Shown here: positions 55,192 to 63,436 of the stretch, piece after piece
Position numbering within the stretch: the first letter of the stretch is position 1
Layout: every line of letters begins with the position of its first letter
Notes under the pieces: generated by a model
The model's database searches: none
Seen by the model: only the letters and a program-made list of their open reading frames with translations
What the model was told of the DNA's origin: nothing
Assembly (NCBI RefSeq): GCF_040151475.1
Contig: NZ_JBDKWG010000132.1
Span: 1-64,000, forward strand
Direction: 5' to 3'
DNA length: 64,000 nt
DNA from: CAXBNB01 sp040151475
GTDB taxonomy: Bacteria > Bacteroidota > Bacteroidia > Cytophagales > Cyclobacteriaceae
Program-made: the position numbers and the translations under genes

Positions 55192-56463
55192 ATGAAATCT
55201 TATGTTAAAGGTATTTTGTACAGTGCTGTATTATTTTACGCTTTTGCGGGGTGTAAATCATCTTCTAAAGAAAATAACCATAAGGAAAAAACAAAGGTTA
55301 CTTTACAAAGAATGCCTTATCTGCAGAGTGCTTTGGCTGACAGTATTAGTATTTTGTGGAGAACCAATCTGGGGTCTGAGTGTTTGGTAAAATACCAACT
55401 GAAACAAGGGGGAGGTTGGCAGCAACAGGCAGGAGTCATTCTTTCGAAGAATGATTTGGTTCAGGAAAATATTGTAACGATAAAGGGACTGGAAAGAGGG
55501 CAAGTGTATGCTTATAGTATATATACCGATGGGATGCAACTTGCTTCGAATAAGGATTTGCAATTTCGAACAGCACTTGCAAGTACAGATTCAGTATTTA
55601 CATTTTTTGCCGCCGGAGATATTGGTGAGTCTGTAGAAGATGGAGGCACACCGGACAAACTTGCCAAGACTATGTGGGAACGAAATTCTGCCTATGATTT
55701 AGGCTTGCTGTTGGGAGATATTATCTACCCGATTGGAGAAAGTGCAGGTTATGACATCCATTTGTTTCCGTATTTTAAAGATGTATTTTCCAGAACTACT
55801 GTCTGGCCTATTCCAGGTAATCACGATTGGGGTAGCGATATAGAAACCAATTATGCTGAACAATGGAAATTGCCGGGCAATGAGCACTATTACAGTTTCG
55901 ATCAGGGTAATGTACATTTTATAGGATTGGATAGTAAAAAAGGGGAGTTTTATGAATACGAAAAACAGAAATCCTGGCTGGAAGATGACCTGAAAAAAGC
56001 TCAGCAAAACTATGATTGGATCGTGGTGTTTTTGCATCATAATGGCAAATCCTGTACTTACAAAGACGATTATGATGCGGTAGTAAGTTTATATCCTCTA
56101 TTCGATCAATACAATGTGGATTTGGTGTTGAATGGACATGCCCATACTTATGAGCGTCTGAAGCCTATGAACGGAAAAGGTAAGGTGGCTAATCAGCAAA
56201 AGAATCATGACTTGTACCAGGATACAGAAGGCTTTATCAGTATTACAGCTGGTAGTGGAGGGAAATTACGAGGTGTTGGTTCTGATCCTACAGCTTATAC
56301 TCCCGATCCGTCAAACTGTAAATACCTGGATTTGGTTGCATTTTATAATCATACCTGGGCTTATCTGGAAATTGCTGTAAATGGAAAGATACTTGATGCC
56401 AAAACCATTAGTGTGCAAAATGGAGAAGTTTTGGATTCTTTTGTAATAAAAAAGAGTAAGTGA
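55192..56463 (+). CDS. Lipoprotein purple-acid-phosphatase-like metallophosphoesterase
   Basis: This 423-residue protein has a lipoprotein signal (AFAGC, Cys about 21). An N-terminal Fn3-like domain typical of purple acid phosphatases follows (about 35-125). The metallophosphoesterase domain carries AAGDIGE, LLGDIIYP, GNHDWGS, a His in FLHHNGK and NGHAHTYER. It hydrolyses phosphomonoesters or phosphodiesters at the cell surface or in the periplasm. It follows the symporter after 66 bases and probably works on material before import. Confidence 0.9.
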   Translation: MKSYVKGILYSAVLFYAFAGCKSSSKENNHKEKTKVTLQRMPYLQSALADSISILWRTNLGSECLVKYQLKQGGGWQQQAGVILSKNDLVQENIVTIKGLERGQVYAYSIYTDGMQLASNKDLQFRTALASTDSVFTFFAAGDIGESVEDGGTPDKLAKTMWERNSAYDLGLLLGDIIYPIGESAGYDIHLFPYFKDVFSRTTVWPIPGNHDWGSDIETNYAEQWKLPGNEHYYSFDQGNVHFIGLDSKKGEFYEYEKQKSWLEDDLKKAQQNYDWIVVFLHHNGKSCTYKDDYDAVVSLYPLFDQYNVDLVLNGHAHTYERLKPMNGKGKVANQQKNHDLYQDTEGFISITAGSGGKLRGVGSDPTAYTPDPSNCKYLDLVAFYNHTWAYLEIAVNGKILDAKTISVQNGEVLDSFVIKKSK

Positions 56464-56479
56464 TCAGATGAGGTTTACC

Positions 56480-57451
56480 TTAAAACCTCATCTTAAAGTC
56501 CGATATTTTTGGAACAATAGGGTCGTTAGCGGCAGTAACAGGGCCGTTCATTTCTTTTGGCCCCATACCTACAAATTCTGTTTTACTTCCTTCGATAGTT
56601 AGATAACCCTTTGGGTTGATTTCTACAAATGTGAATAAAGGGTCTTTGTAGGGAATAGTATATTTTATCCAGGGGTACTTTTCATCGATTTCCTTGCTGT
56701 ACCTGATATGCTGATAATCACCACCTACCCATCGATAGGAAGCACTATTTATTTGTACATAATAGATGTCATGGATCTGAGTCATATAGTCCGTATGGTG
56801 GTGACCGCAGATGCTGGCTACTATTTTGTTGAATCCGGCATCTTTGTTGGCATCTTCCAGTATTTTTCTTATTTCCTTTTGATTGTCCACACCGCCATCT
56901 TCATTTTCCAAAGTTTGGTGTGAAAATACAAATGTGGTGAGGCTTGTATTTTTCAGGTCATTCTTCAACCATTCCTGTTGTTCTTTGTCGATGTATCTGT
57001 TGTAACCCGACCAGGGCTTTGGATTGGGGTCATTGCCATCCAGCACTACAAAGTGATACCCGGATTTGTCAAAAGAATAATACCTGGATTTCATTCCCCA
57101 AAAGTCCATTGCTTGCTGTCGGGTAAAACCACCATCTGTATCATGATTGCCCAGTAAATGGTATTTTGACCCTTTGAACTGCTCCCAAACATCCAAAAAT
57201 GGTTGATTGTAATCGTAAGGCCGGCAAAAGTCTCCCAATTGCATGATGAATTCCATTTTTCTGCTGGTGGATTCGTCAATAAAGGCTTGCAAACGCTCCA
57301 CTCCGTCGTGCATGATGTCTTGATGCACATCCGCAATCAAACCAAACTTCAACTTTTCTTTTTTTACAGAGCTATGCCCACTAAGTTGCCAGGGTAGCAC
57401 ATAAGTAGCACTTGCAAGAGTAGTATTTTTAATGAAAGACCTTCTTTTCAT
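56480..57451 (-). CDS. Exported metallophosphoesterase (calcineurin-like)
   Basis: The 323-residue protein has an N-terminus MKRRSFIKNTTL resembling a Tat or Sec export signal. The phosphoesterase motifs follow in order: IADVHQD, LGDFCRP, LGNHDTD, a His in FSHQTLE and CGHHHTDYM. It converges with the phosphatase gene at 55192 with a 16-base gap. It belongs to a different subfamily from both other metallophosphatases in the window. It is one of five exported phosphoesterases here, a number that points to a phosphate-bridged substrate. Confidence 0.85.
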   Translation of the reverse strand: MKRRSFIKNTTLASATYVLPWQLSGHSSVKKEKLKFGLIADVHQDIMHDGVERLQAFIDESTSRKMEFIMQLGDFCRPYDYNQPFLDVWEQFKGSKYHLLGNHDTDGGFTRQQAMDFWGMKSRYYSFDKSGYHFVVLDGNDPNPKPWSGYNRYIDKEQQEWLKNDLKNTSLTTFVFSHQTLENEDGGVDNQKEIRKILEDANKDAGFNKIVASICGHHHTDYMTQIHDIYYVQINSASYRWVGGDYQHIRYSKEIDEKYPWIKYTIPYKDPLFTFVEINPKGYLTIEGSKTEFVGMGPKEMNGPVTAANDPIVPKISDFKMRF

Positions 57452-57633
57452 GTTTTCAGTAGAATTTGATTGGATAGTAACTAATCTATCAGAAAGATAA
57501 AACTATTAAAATTATTGCTAACATATCGTTAAATTTTTAATCTATTAATAATGATTAATTAATGAGGAAAATCCGTGTCAATGACCATTCATAAGGATCT
57601 TCGTACAAGAAAATATTTGAAAGCAAGCAGCAC

Positions 57634-58551
57634 ATGGGACAAGTAAGAGAACAAGCTAATGAGTTCCTCAATTTGATAAACAAGTTGAGGTTTAAAGGGC
57701 ATAAGATGAATGAGATTGCAGCGATATTGCAGTTGCATTCTCCCGTCTTATCCAGTATGTACAAAACAGTATTTCCAGCCATAATCAATCCAAAACCGAG
57801 TTTAAATACAGAAGAAGCAATACTAGAAGCAGCTTTTGATTTGGTGAACAATCTTTCCAAAGACAAGACAACAAGAAAACTTCAGGGTTATATAAATATC
57901 CTGAAATCTATTCCTGAAGAGAAGGGGGTAATAGAATCAGGAAAAGATATTTTTAGTCCTTATAAAAATGCAATTGCTGCCTCGTATGAATCAATGTGCA
58001 AATCTTTTACTGGTTTGTTTGAGTGCTATACGCATTCTGCTAACTCTCCTGAAATAAAGAAAGAACCATTTTTGATCAGGAACAATAGCTACAAAAAAAC
58101 AATCGAAGTAAGAAAGGGAAATCAGATGACCGAACATTCATTTGAAGGTTTTATGTTTTTAGGAGGCAGTCATTTTATAAGCATTCATTTGATTGATTCG
58201 AAAGAAAGTATTCAGGAAACAGGATTGATCCATTTAACTCTGCCATTCACGAGATCTTTCGTCATATTACAAGGAATCTATATGAATCTGTCAATTGCTA
58301 AAATGCCGGTGGCAAGAAGAATTGTACTTAGAAAAGTGGGTGAGGAATGCAGTATCGATGAATTCAATGAAATCCCAACACATTATTACCAAACTAGCAT
58401 GGATTCTCCGGGTATAAGTAGAGAAATAATGGATTATTTGAGCAATGCTAATGATATAGTACAGTGTATGCAATTGCCATATCCAACATTTCAGGAGAAA
58501 GACTTGTCTAGTGAAAAGGCTTTCATAGAGCAAATGCAAGTGGCTCTATAA
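57634..58551 (+). CDS. Unknown protein with a possible N-terminal helix-turn-helix
   Basis: This 305-residue protein has no signal or membrane segment. Residues 14-45 (INKLRFKGHKMNEIAAILQL, then HSPVLSSMYKTV) look like a helix-turn-helix. The C-terminal half (about residues 140-290) is beta-rich with HSFEGFMFLGGSHFISIHLI and may bind a ligand. I recognise no family. It sits between the divergent metallophosphatase and the convergent phnY, so it may be a regulator of the phosphoesterase or phosphonate genes; this is a guess from position. Confidence 0.65.
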   Translation: MGQVREQANEFLNLINKLRFKGHKMNEIAAILQLHSPVLSSMYKTVFPAIINPKPSLNTEEAILEAAFDLVNNLSKDKTTRKLQGYINILKSIPEEKGVIESGKDIFSPYKNAIAASYESMCKSFTGLFECYTHSANSPEIKKEPFLIRNNSYKKTIEVRKGNQMTEHSFEGFMFLGGSHFISIHLIDSKESIQETGLIHLTLPFTRSFVILQGIYMNLSIAKMPVARRIVLRKVGEECSIDEFNEIPTHYYQTSMDSPGISREIMDYLSNANDIVQCMQLPYPTFQEKDLSSEKAFIEQMQVAL

Positions 58552-58640
58552 TTTTTGAATTAATAAAATGGCAACCGTGATTAATAGGTTGCCATTTTAG
58601 AGAAAGAGTATATAAATTGGATTCTACTTCAATTTCATTA

Positions 58641-60080
58641 TTATGGGGTAGCCCAGGGCAAAGAATAGGTTTTGACATAAGTGTAAGCTTTCATTGCTTC
58701 TATCACTCCTTCTTTATAACCCAGCCCTGAGTCTTTCACTCCACCGAAAGGAGTCCATTCCAGGCGGTAACTCGGAGCTTCGTTTACATTTACTGTACCT
58801 GTTTCCAGTTCAGTTATCACTCTCTGAATGGATGGCCAGTGGTTACTCACTACAGCACCTGACAAACCATAAGGTGTTTCATTGGCAATATCAATTGCTT
58901 CGTCTAAGGTTTTAAACCTTAATATTGGAGCAACAGGCCCGAAGGTTTCTTTTGCTACCACTTCAAAGCTATTGTCCACATAATCAAGAACGGTTGGAGA
59001 ATACACCGCACCCTCTCTTTTATTTCCGATCAGACATTTTGCTCCGTTTTTAATGGCATCATTCACTCTGTTTTCCATTTCAATGGCAGCATCTTCATGG
59101 ATTACTGTTCCCATGTCGTTGTTTGGATTGTATGGATCACCGTAAGTAATTTTGGACACTGCATCTGTTAGCTTTTTAGCATACTCATCAGCTATGGATT
59201 CATGAACCAATATTCTGCGAATGGCAGTACACCGTTGTGCTGAATTCTTGAATGTTCCGTTAATGGTTATTTCTACTGCCTCGTCGATATCAGCATCTTC
59301 CAATATCAGCATGGCAGAACTTCCTCCTAATTCAAGCACCACCTTTTTGTATCCTGAATTTCGTGCAATCAATTTACCGATTGTACTGCTTCCTGTAAAT
59401 GACACCAGACTAATTCTATCGTCTGTTACCAATTTGTTGGCAACTTCTGTCACAGGGCCATTTACTACATTAAGCGCATGTGGTGGAAGTCCACAATCCA
59501 GAGCTAACTTGGCCAGATAATACGCTGACAATGGAGTTCTTTCCGAAGGTTTTAGTATTACAGTATTGTTGGTGGCAATAGCAGGAGCTATCTTGTGTAT
59601 CACCTGATTCATCGGGTGGTTAAACGGGGTAATTGCCGAAATTAATTTCAAAGGCTCCCTTGTGGTATAAATTCTTCTGTTTTTACCATTTTTTGATACA
59701 TCACAAGGGAATACCTGCGAATCGTCATCTAGTGCTTTGATAGCAGAAAACCTCAATACATCAGCTACCCTGCTAGCTTCGTAACGAGTGTCTTTCAAAC
59801 TTAAACCAGCTTCATCAGTAATCATTCTACTGATTTCATCCACTCTTGCATCAACTGCGTCAGCCATTTTGTTCAATATAGCCTGTCTTTCGTATCGGGT
59901 GAGGGTGAGCTTGGTATTGTAAGTATCTTCTATTACCTGATCTACCTTGTCAGGAGAAATGGAAGAAACACGGCCTACTTTTTTCTTTGTGAAAGGATTG
60001 AATACATCTATCCATTCACCAGACTTTATTTCCTGGCCACCAATGATGCTGCCAAATTCTATAATTGAATCGTTTGCCAT
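58641..60080 (-). CDS. phnY: Phosphonoacetaldehyde dehydrogenase
   Basis: The 479-residue aldehyde dehydrogenase has AITPFNHPMNQVIHKIAPA, the general base Glu250 (LELGGSS) and the catalytic Cys284 (SAQRCTA). The RRIYTTREP motif and overall length agree with PhnY. It oxidises phosphonoacetaldehyde, made by PhnW, to phosphonoacetate using NAD. It lies 7 bases after phnA on the same strand. The naming rests on this coupling and on the presence of PhnW and PhnA; the fold alone would only say aldehyde dehydrogenase. Confidence 0.88.
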   Translation of the reverse strand: MANDSIIEFGSIIGGQEIKSGEWIDVFNPFTKKKVGRVSSISPDKVDQVIEDTYNTKLTLTRYERQAILNKMADAVDARVDEISRMITDEAGLSLKDTRYEASRVADVLRFSAIKALDDDSQVFPCDVSKNGKNRRIYTTREPLKLISAITPFNHPMNQVIHKIAPAIATNNTVILKPSERTPLSAYYLAKLALDCGLPPHALNVVNGPVTEVANKLVTDDRISLVSFTGSSTIGKLIARNSGYKKVVLELGGSSAMLILEDADIDEAVEITINGTFKNSAQRCTAIRRILVHESIADEYAKKLTDAVSKITYGDPYNPNNDMGTVIHEDAAIEMENRVNDAIKNGAKCLIGNKREGAVYSPTVLDYVDNSFEVVAKETFGPVAPILRFKTLDEAIDIANETPYGLSGAVVSNHWPSIQRVITELETGTVNVNEAPSYRLEWTPFGGVKDSGLGYKEGVIEAMKAYTYVKTYSLPWATP

Positions 60081-60087
60081 GATGTAA

Positions 60088-61305
60088 TTAATCTACTGTT
60101 CCGTTGAACAAAAAGTCATAAATGTTGAAATTCCTTGCTTTGCCAGAAGCTAATTTGGCTGTGTATTCTGGATTCAGCTTTCTGTTCAAAATCATAGGTA
60201 CTACACTTTCATGCAGTCCTCCATGAGATCTCAAACCACTCTTTACTTTATCCAGGTCATGCCAGTCTTTTGAGCGGCCTATTACGGTGTGTTCGTCAGA
60301 AAGTACTACCAACTCTCCAATACGATCGCTTGGTAAATTGAATTTTTCAACGGCTTCCTGATTAGACAGTACATATTCTATACCTTCCAGGCCAGACAAT
60401 ACTTCTTTAGCAGAAGCAATATCTTCATTTGCCAAATACACTGTGCCATAAGAACCTAACGCACCGTGGTGTACCACATAAGGATCGGTAATAGGAAGAA
60501 TCACACGTGATTTGATGCCTGCATCAGCCAGTATAGTTTCTATAAATTGAACTTTAGGGCTTCCGTCTGGGTTGGTTTTTGCACTCATGCCATGATCGGC
60601 TGTTACTGCTATAATCGCTCCCAGCTTGTCTAATTCACCGATCCAGTGATCGATATTTGCCAGAAATTCGATTGCTTCCGGGTCATTTGGTGCATATTTA
60701 TGCTGTACAAAATCTGTTGTAGTTAAGTACAGTAGGTCAAAATGTTCTTGGCTGAGAAGCTTTGCTCCGGCTTCTATACAGTACACAGAGATATTGGGGT
60801 CGTAGATAGTTGGATTTGGCTTGCCCATCAATTCGATCACATTTTCGATACCATTTTCTTCAATAGTGGCTTGCACAGAAAACTCGGCAGAAAAGCAAAT
60901 GCCTTCAGAAAGGTCTTTGCTCAACATCTTTCTCAATTTGTCTTTGGTGGTGACTACAGCCACTTTTTTACCAGCTTTAGCGAATGCTGAAAATATAGTC
61001 TCTGCGGTCATATATTTCGGATCATTCATCATTACTTCCTCATCAAGTGCTTTGTCGTAGTAGAAATTACCACAAATTCCGTTTATGTCTGGAGTAACAC
61101 CCGTGGCTATTGCCATGTTGTTTGGGTTGGTGAATGATGGTATTACAGAATTTACAAAGCCTAAAGAGCCATCTTTAATAAATCTTTGGAGGTTTGGCAT
61201 TCTGTCTTTTGCCGCTTCATAATAGTCGTAAGAAGTGCCATCCATACAAATAGCAACCACTGGTTTGTTTTTGGTGTTGTAGTTTTTACCGTTTACTTTG
61301 ATCAT
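60088..61305 (-). CDS. phnA: Phosphonoacetate hydrolase
   Basis: This is a 405-residue alkaline-phosphatase-superfamily enzyme without export signal. Metal and catalytic residues are visible: Asp22 (CMDGTSYDYY), nucleophile Thr59 (PSFTNPNNMAIATG), Asp198 with His202 (TTDFVQHKYAP), Asp237-His238 (TADHGMS) and the late His in RSHGGLHE. It cuts phosphonoacetate to acetate and phosphate, the last step of the PhnW-PhnY-PhnA route for 2-aminoethylphosphonate. It is divergent from the XRE-cupin regulator. Confidence 0.94.
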   Translation of the reverse strand: MIKVNGKNYNTKNKPVVAICMDGTSYDYYEAAKDRMPNLQRFIKDGSLGFVNSVIPSFTNPNNMAIATGVTPDINGICGNFYYDKALDEEVMMNDPKYMTAETIFSAFAKAGKKVAVVTTKDKLRKMLSKDLSEGICFSAEFSVQATIEENGIENVIELMGKPNPTIYDPNISVYCIEAGAKLLSQEHFDLLYLTTTDFVQHKYAPNDPEAIEFLANIDHWIGELDKLGAIIAVTADHGMSAKTNPDGSPKVQFIETILADAGIKSRVILPITDPYVVHHGALGSYGTVYLANEDIASAKEVLSGLEGIEYVLSNQEAVEKFNLPSDRIGELVVLSDEHTVIGRSKDWHDLDKVKSGLRSHGGLHESVVPMILNRKLNPEYTAKLASGKARNFNIYDFLFNGTVD

Positions 61306-61514
61306 GTCTTAGTTTCTTATGGAATTGTAATATTTGTCAAAATTAAGAAATTATATTAACTATTAGTAAATATATTTAATAAATATTCAATTTAACATCG
61401 GCAACATCACACAAGTGTTATTAAATTGTCACTGGTTTGTTAAAAGAGTCAGGTTTAGTGTGTTTTTTTAACCTGATGATTGCAATTTTTGAAGTTTCAA
61501 CTAAAAAATAGATA

Positions 61515-62096
61515 ATGGTAAAAGATGACATCTTAAGCAATATTGGAAAGAAGATAAAAGAGGAAAGGAAAAACAAAAATTTGAATTTGCAAGAGGTGGC
61601 TTCACGCAGCAATATTACCGCAGGTTTGTTGTCTAAAATAGAAAACTTCAGAGCAGTACCTTCCTTGCCAGTATTGTTAAATATTTCAAAGGCCCTCGAC
61701 GTGAACATGGCTGATCTTGTTGAAAATGTAGTCAGCAACAAGGAAGTGTCTTATTTGTTAGTGAAAAAGGATGAAGGGAGTATAGAGGAAAGAGAAGATT
61801 CCGAAGGACTGACTTATGAGTCCTTGATTCATCAGGATCTTTCGGATATCAACTTTAGAGCAAATATTGTACGTGTAAGGCCTGATTGCTATAGAGAACC
61901 AATAGCAACGGATGCTATGGAACTTATCTACGTCATCAGTGGTACAGTGACGTATGGTTTTGATAATGAAGAGGTAGTACTGGAAGAAGGAGATACTTTC
62001 TATTTCGATGGTAGTTTTCCCCATTCGGTTAAGAATAATGATAAAACTCAGGCTGTTCTTTTTAAGGTTTACTTTTTCGTTTTAGGAAAAGCATAA
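61515..62096 (+). CDS. XRE-family regulator with cupin domain
   Basis: The 193-residue protein has an N-terminal helix-turn-helix (NLQEVASRSNITAGLLSKIE, about residues 24-43) and a C-terminal cupin (about 118-190, with ELIYVISGTVTYGFDNEE and GDTFYFDGSFPHSVKN). Such proteins sense small metabolites. It stands between phnA and phnW, divergent from the first and convergent with the second, so it very likely controls 2-aminoethylphosphonate use. It ends in a strong bidirectional terminator. Confidence 0.9.
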   Translation: MVKDDILSNIGKKIKEERKNKNLNLQEVASRSNITAGLLSKIENFRAVPSLPVLLNISKALDVNMADLVENVVSNKEVSYLLVKKDEGSIEEREDSEGLTYESLIHQDLSDINFRANIVRVRPDCYREPIATDAMELIYVISGTVTYGFDNEEVVLEEGDTFYFDGSFPHSVKNNDKTQAVLFKVYFFVLGKA

Positions 62097-62147
62097 AAAA
62101 AGTAAGGTGCTATAGAATTTCTTGTTTCTAATAGCACCTTACTTTTT
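62097..62147. terminator. Bidirectional terminator between the regulator and phnW
   Basis: The 17-base arms AAAAAGTAAGGTGCTAT (62097-62113) and ATAGCACCTTACTTTTT (62131-62147) form a perfect stem with T-tails on both strands, which suits the convergent genes. Confidence 0.92.
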
Positions 62148-62170
62148 AAATTCTTATTGTATGAAATATT

Positions 62171-63283
62171 TTACCAGAATACTATTTCCTGCATGTTTTT
62201 GATCAAACTGCGCATGTCGTCAGGATATATATGTCCTATGTTCCCGATTCTGAAAGTATCTGCCACAGAGACTTTTCCCGGATAAATCACAAATCCTCTT
62301 TCCTTTAAGGTATAATATAGTTGATTGAAATTGTATGTGGGGCTACCAGGGCTTATAAATGAAGTGATTATCGGTGATTGCATTTCCTCCGAAAGCAGAC
62401 ATTTAACTCCTATTTCTTTCATTCCATTTACTAGTATAGAATGGTTTTCAGAATATCTCTGGTATCGTTTTTCTATCCCACCTTCTTCTTCCAATTCTAT
62501 CATGGCCTGCATAAATGCCCTCACGGTATGAGTAGGAGAAGTAAACCGCCATTTGCCATGTCCATCCTCCATTGTTTTCCATTGGTCATACAGGTCGAGT
62601 GACAATGATCTTGCAAAACCCTTGGTTTTTTCCAGCTCTTCTTTTTTGGCTATTACAAAACCAAACCCCGGAACTCCCTGAATGCATTTATTGGCACTAC
62701 TTATTAAAAAGTCTATCCCTATTTTTTGCAAGTCAATAGGAATGCCTCCAAAACTACTCATCGCATCAACGATATATACTTTTTTATGAGACTTTACTAT
62801 TTTACCAATTTCTTCGATTGGGTTGAGCATTCCTGTTGTAGTCTCACAATGAACTACCGTGACATGAGTGATTGCAGGATCAGATTTTAATGTTGATTCC
62901 AACAATTCCAAATCTGGTTGTTTTACTTCACCACTGTCATGAACAATAGTTTCAATCTTGAGTCGGTTTGAAATTTGTGCCAGTCTTTTACCATAAGCAC
63001 CATTTGCGAGTACCAGTAACTTACCATTTGGAGGCAATACACTTCCAATTGCTGCTTCTACGCTGAAAGTTCCACTTCCCTGCATCAGTACAGAAGTATA
63101 TTCACCAGAATCTGATGCAAGTTTTATCAACCCTGTACGGATTTTTTCTACTACCCCAAGGTTGTAGTCTTCATCCCAGGTGCACCAATCCCGAAGCATT
63201 ACAGCTTTCACAGATTTGGAAGTACTTAATGGGCCTGGAGTCAATAAAAAATATGGATTATCAGGAATATTATCGTTGTTCAT
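62171..63283 (-). CDS. phnW: 2-Aminoethylphosphonate-pyruvate transaminase
   Basis: This 370-residue PLP enzyme of the class V aminotransferase family has the PhnW start FLLTPGPLSTSKSVK and RDWCTWDEDYN (residues 31-40). It also has QGSGTFSVEAA near residue 68, cofactor Asp173 (VDAMSSFG) and Schiff-base Lys199 (SSANKCIQG). It moves the amino group of 2-aminoethylphosphonate to pyruvate, giving phosphonoacetaldehyde and alanine. The length is typical. It is divergent from the MFS gene at 63437. Confidence 0.95.
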   Translation of the reverse strand: MNNDNIPDNPYFLLTPGPLSTSKSVKAVMLRDWCTWDEDYNLGVVEKIRTGLIKLASDSGEYTSVLMQGSGTFSVEAAIGSVLPPNGKLLVLANGAYGKRLAQISNRLKIETIVHDSGEVKQPDLELLESTLKSDPAITHVTVVHCETTTGMLNPIEEIGKIVKSHKKVYIVDAMSSFGGIPIDLQKIGIDFLISSANKCIQGVPGFGFVIAKKEELEKTKGFARSLSLDLYDQWKTMEDGHGKWRFTSPTHTVRAFMQAMIELEEEGGIEKRYQRYSENHSILVNGMKEIGVKCLLSEEMQSPIITSFISPGSPTYNFNQLYYTLKERGFVIYPGKVSVADTFRIGNIGHIYPDDMRSLIKNMQEIVFW

Positions 63284-63436
63284 GATTTCTTAACATTCAT
63301 TTTTTATACATTATGCTACTGGCTGTAAAACTATTTATATATTTACTTATATGAAAATTTTATACACAAATATTGATTTATATTACAATATATAATTTAT
63401 GTTTGACAAATAATAAACTTATAAACAATAATAATT

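Noticed and set aside
34602..61360. GTCAAA...AATTATATT(T)AAC similarity between the promoter regions at 34602-34629 and 61336-61360
   Set aside because: The spacing differs by 2-3 bases and both regions are very AT-rich, so the match is likely by chance.
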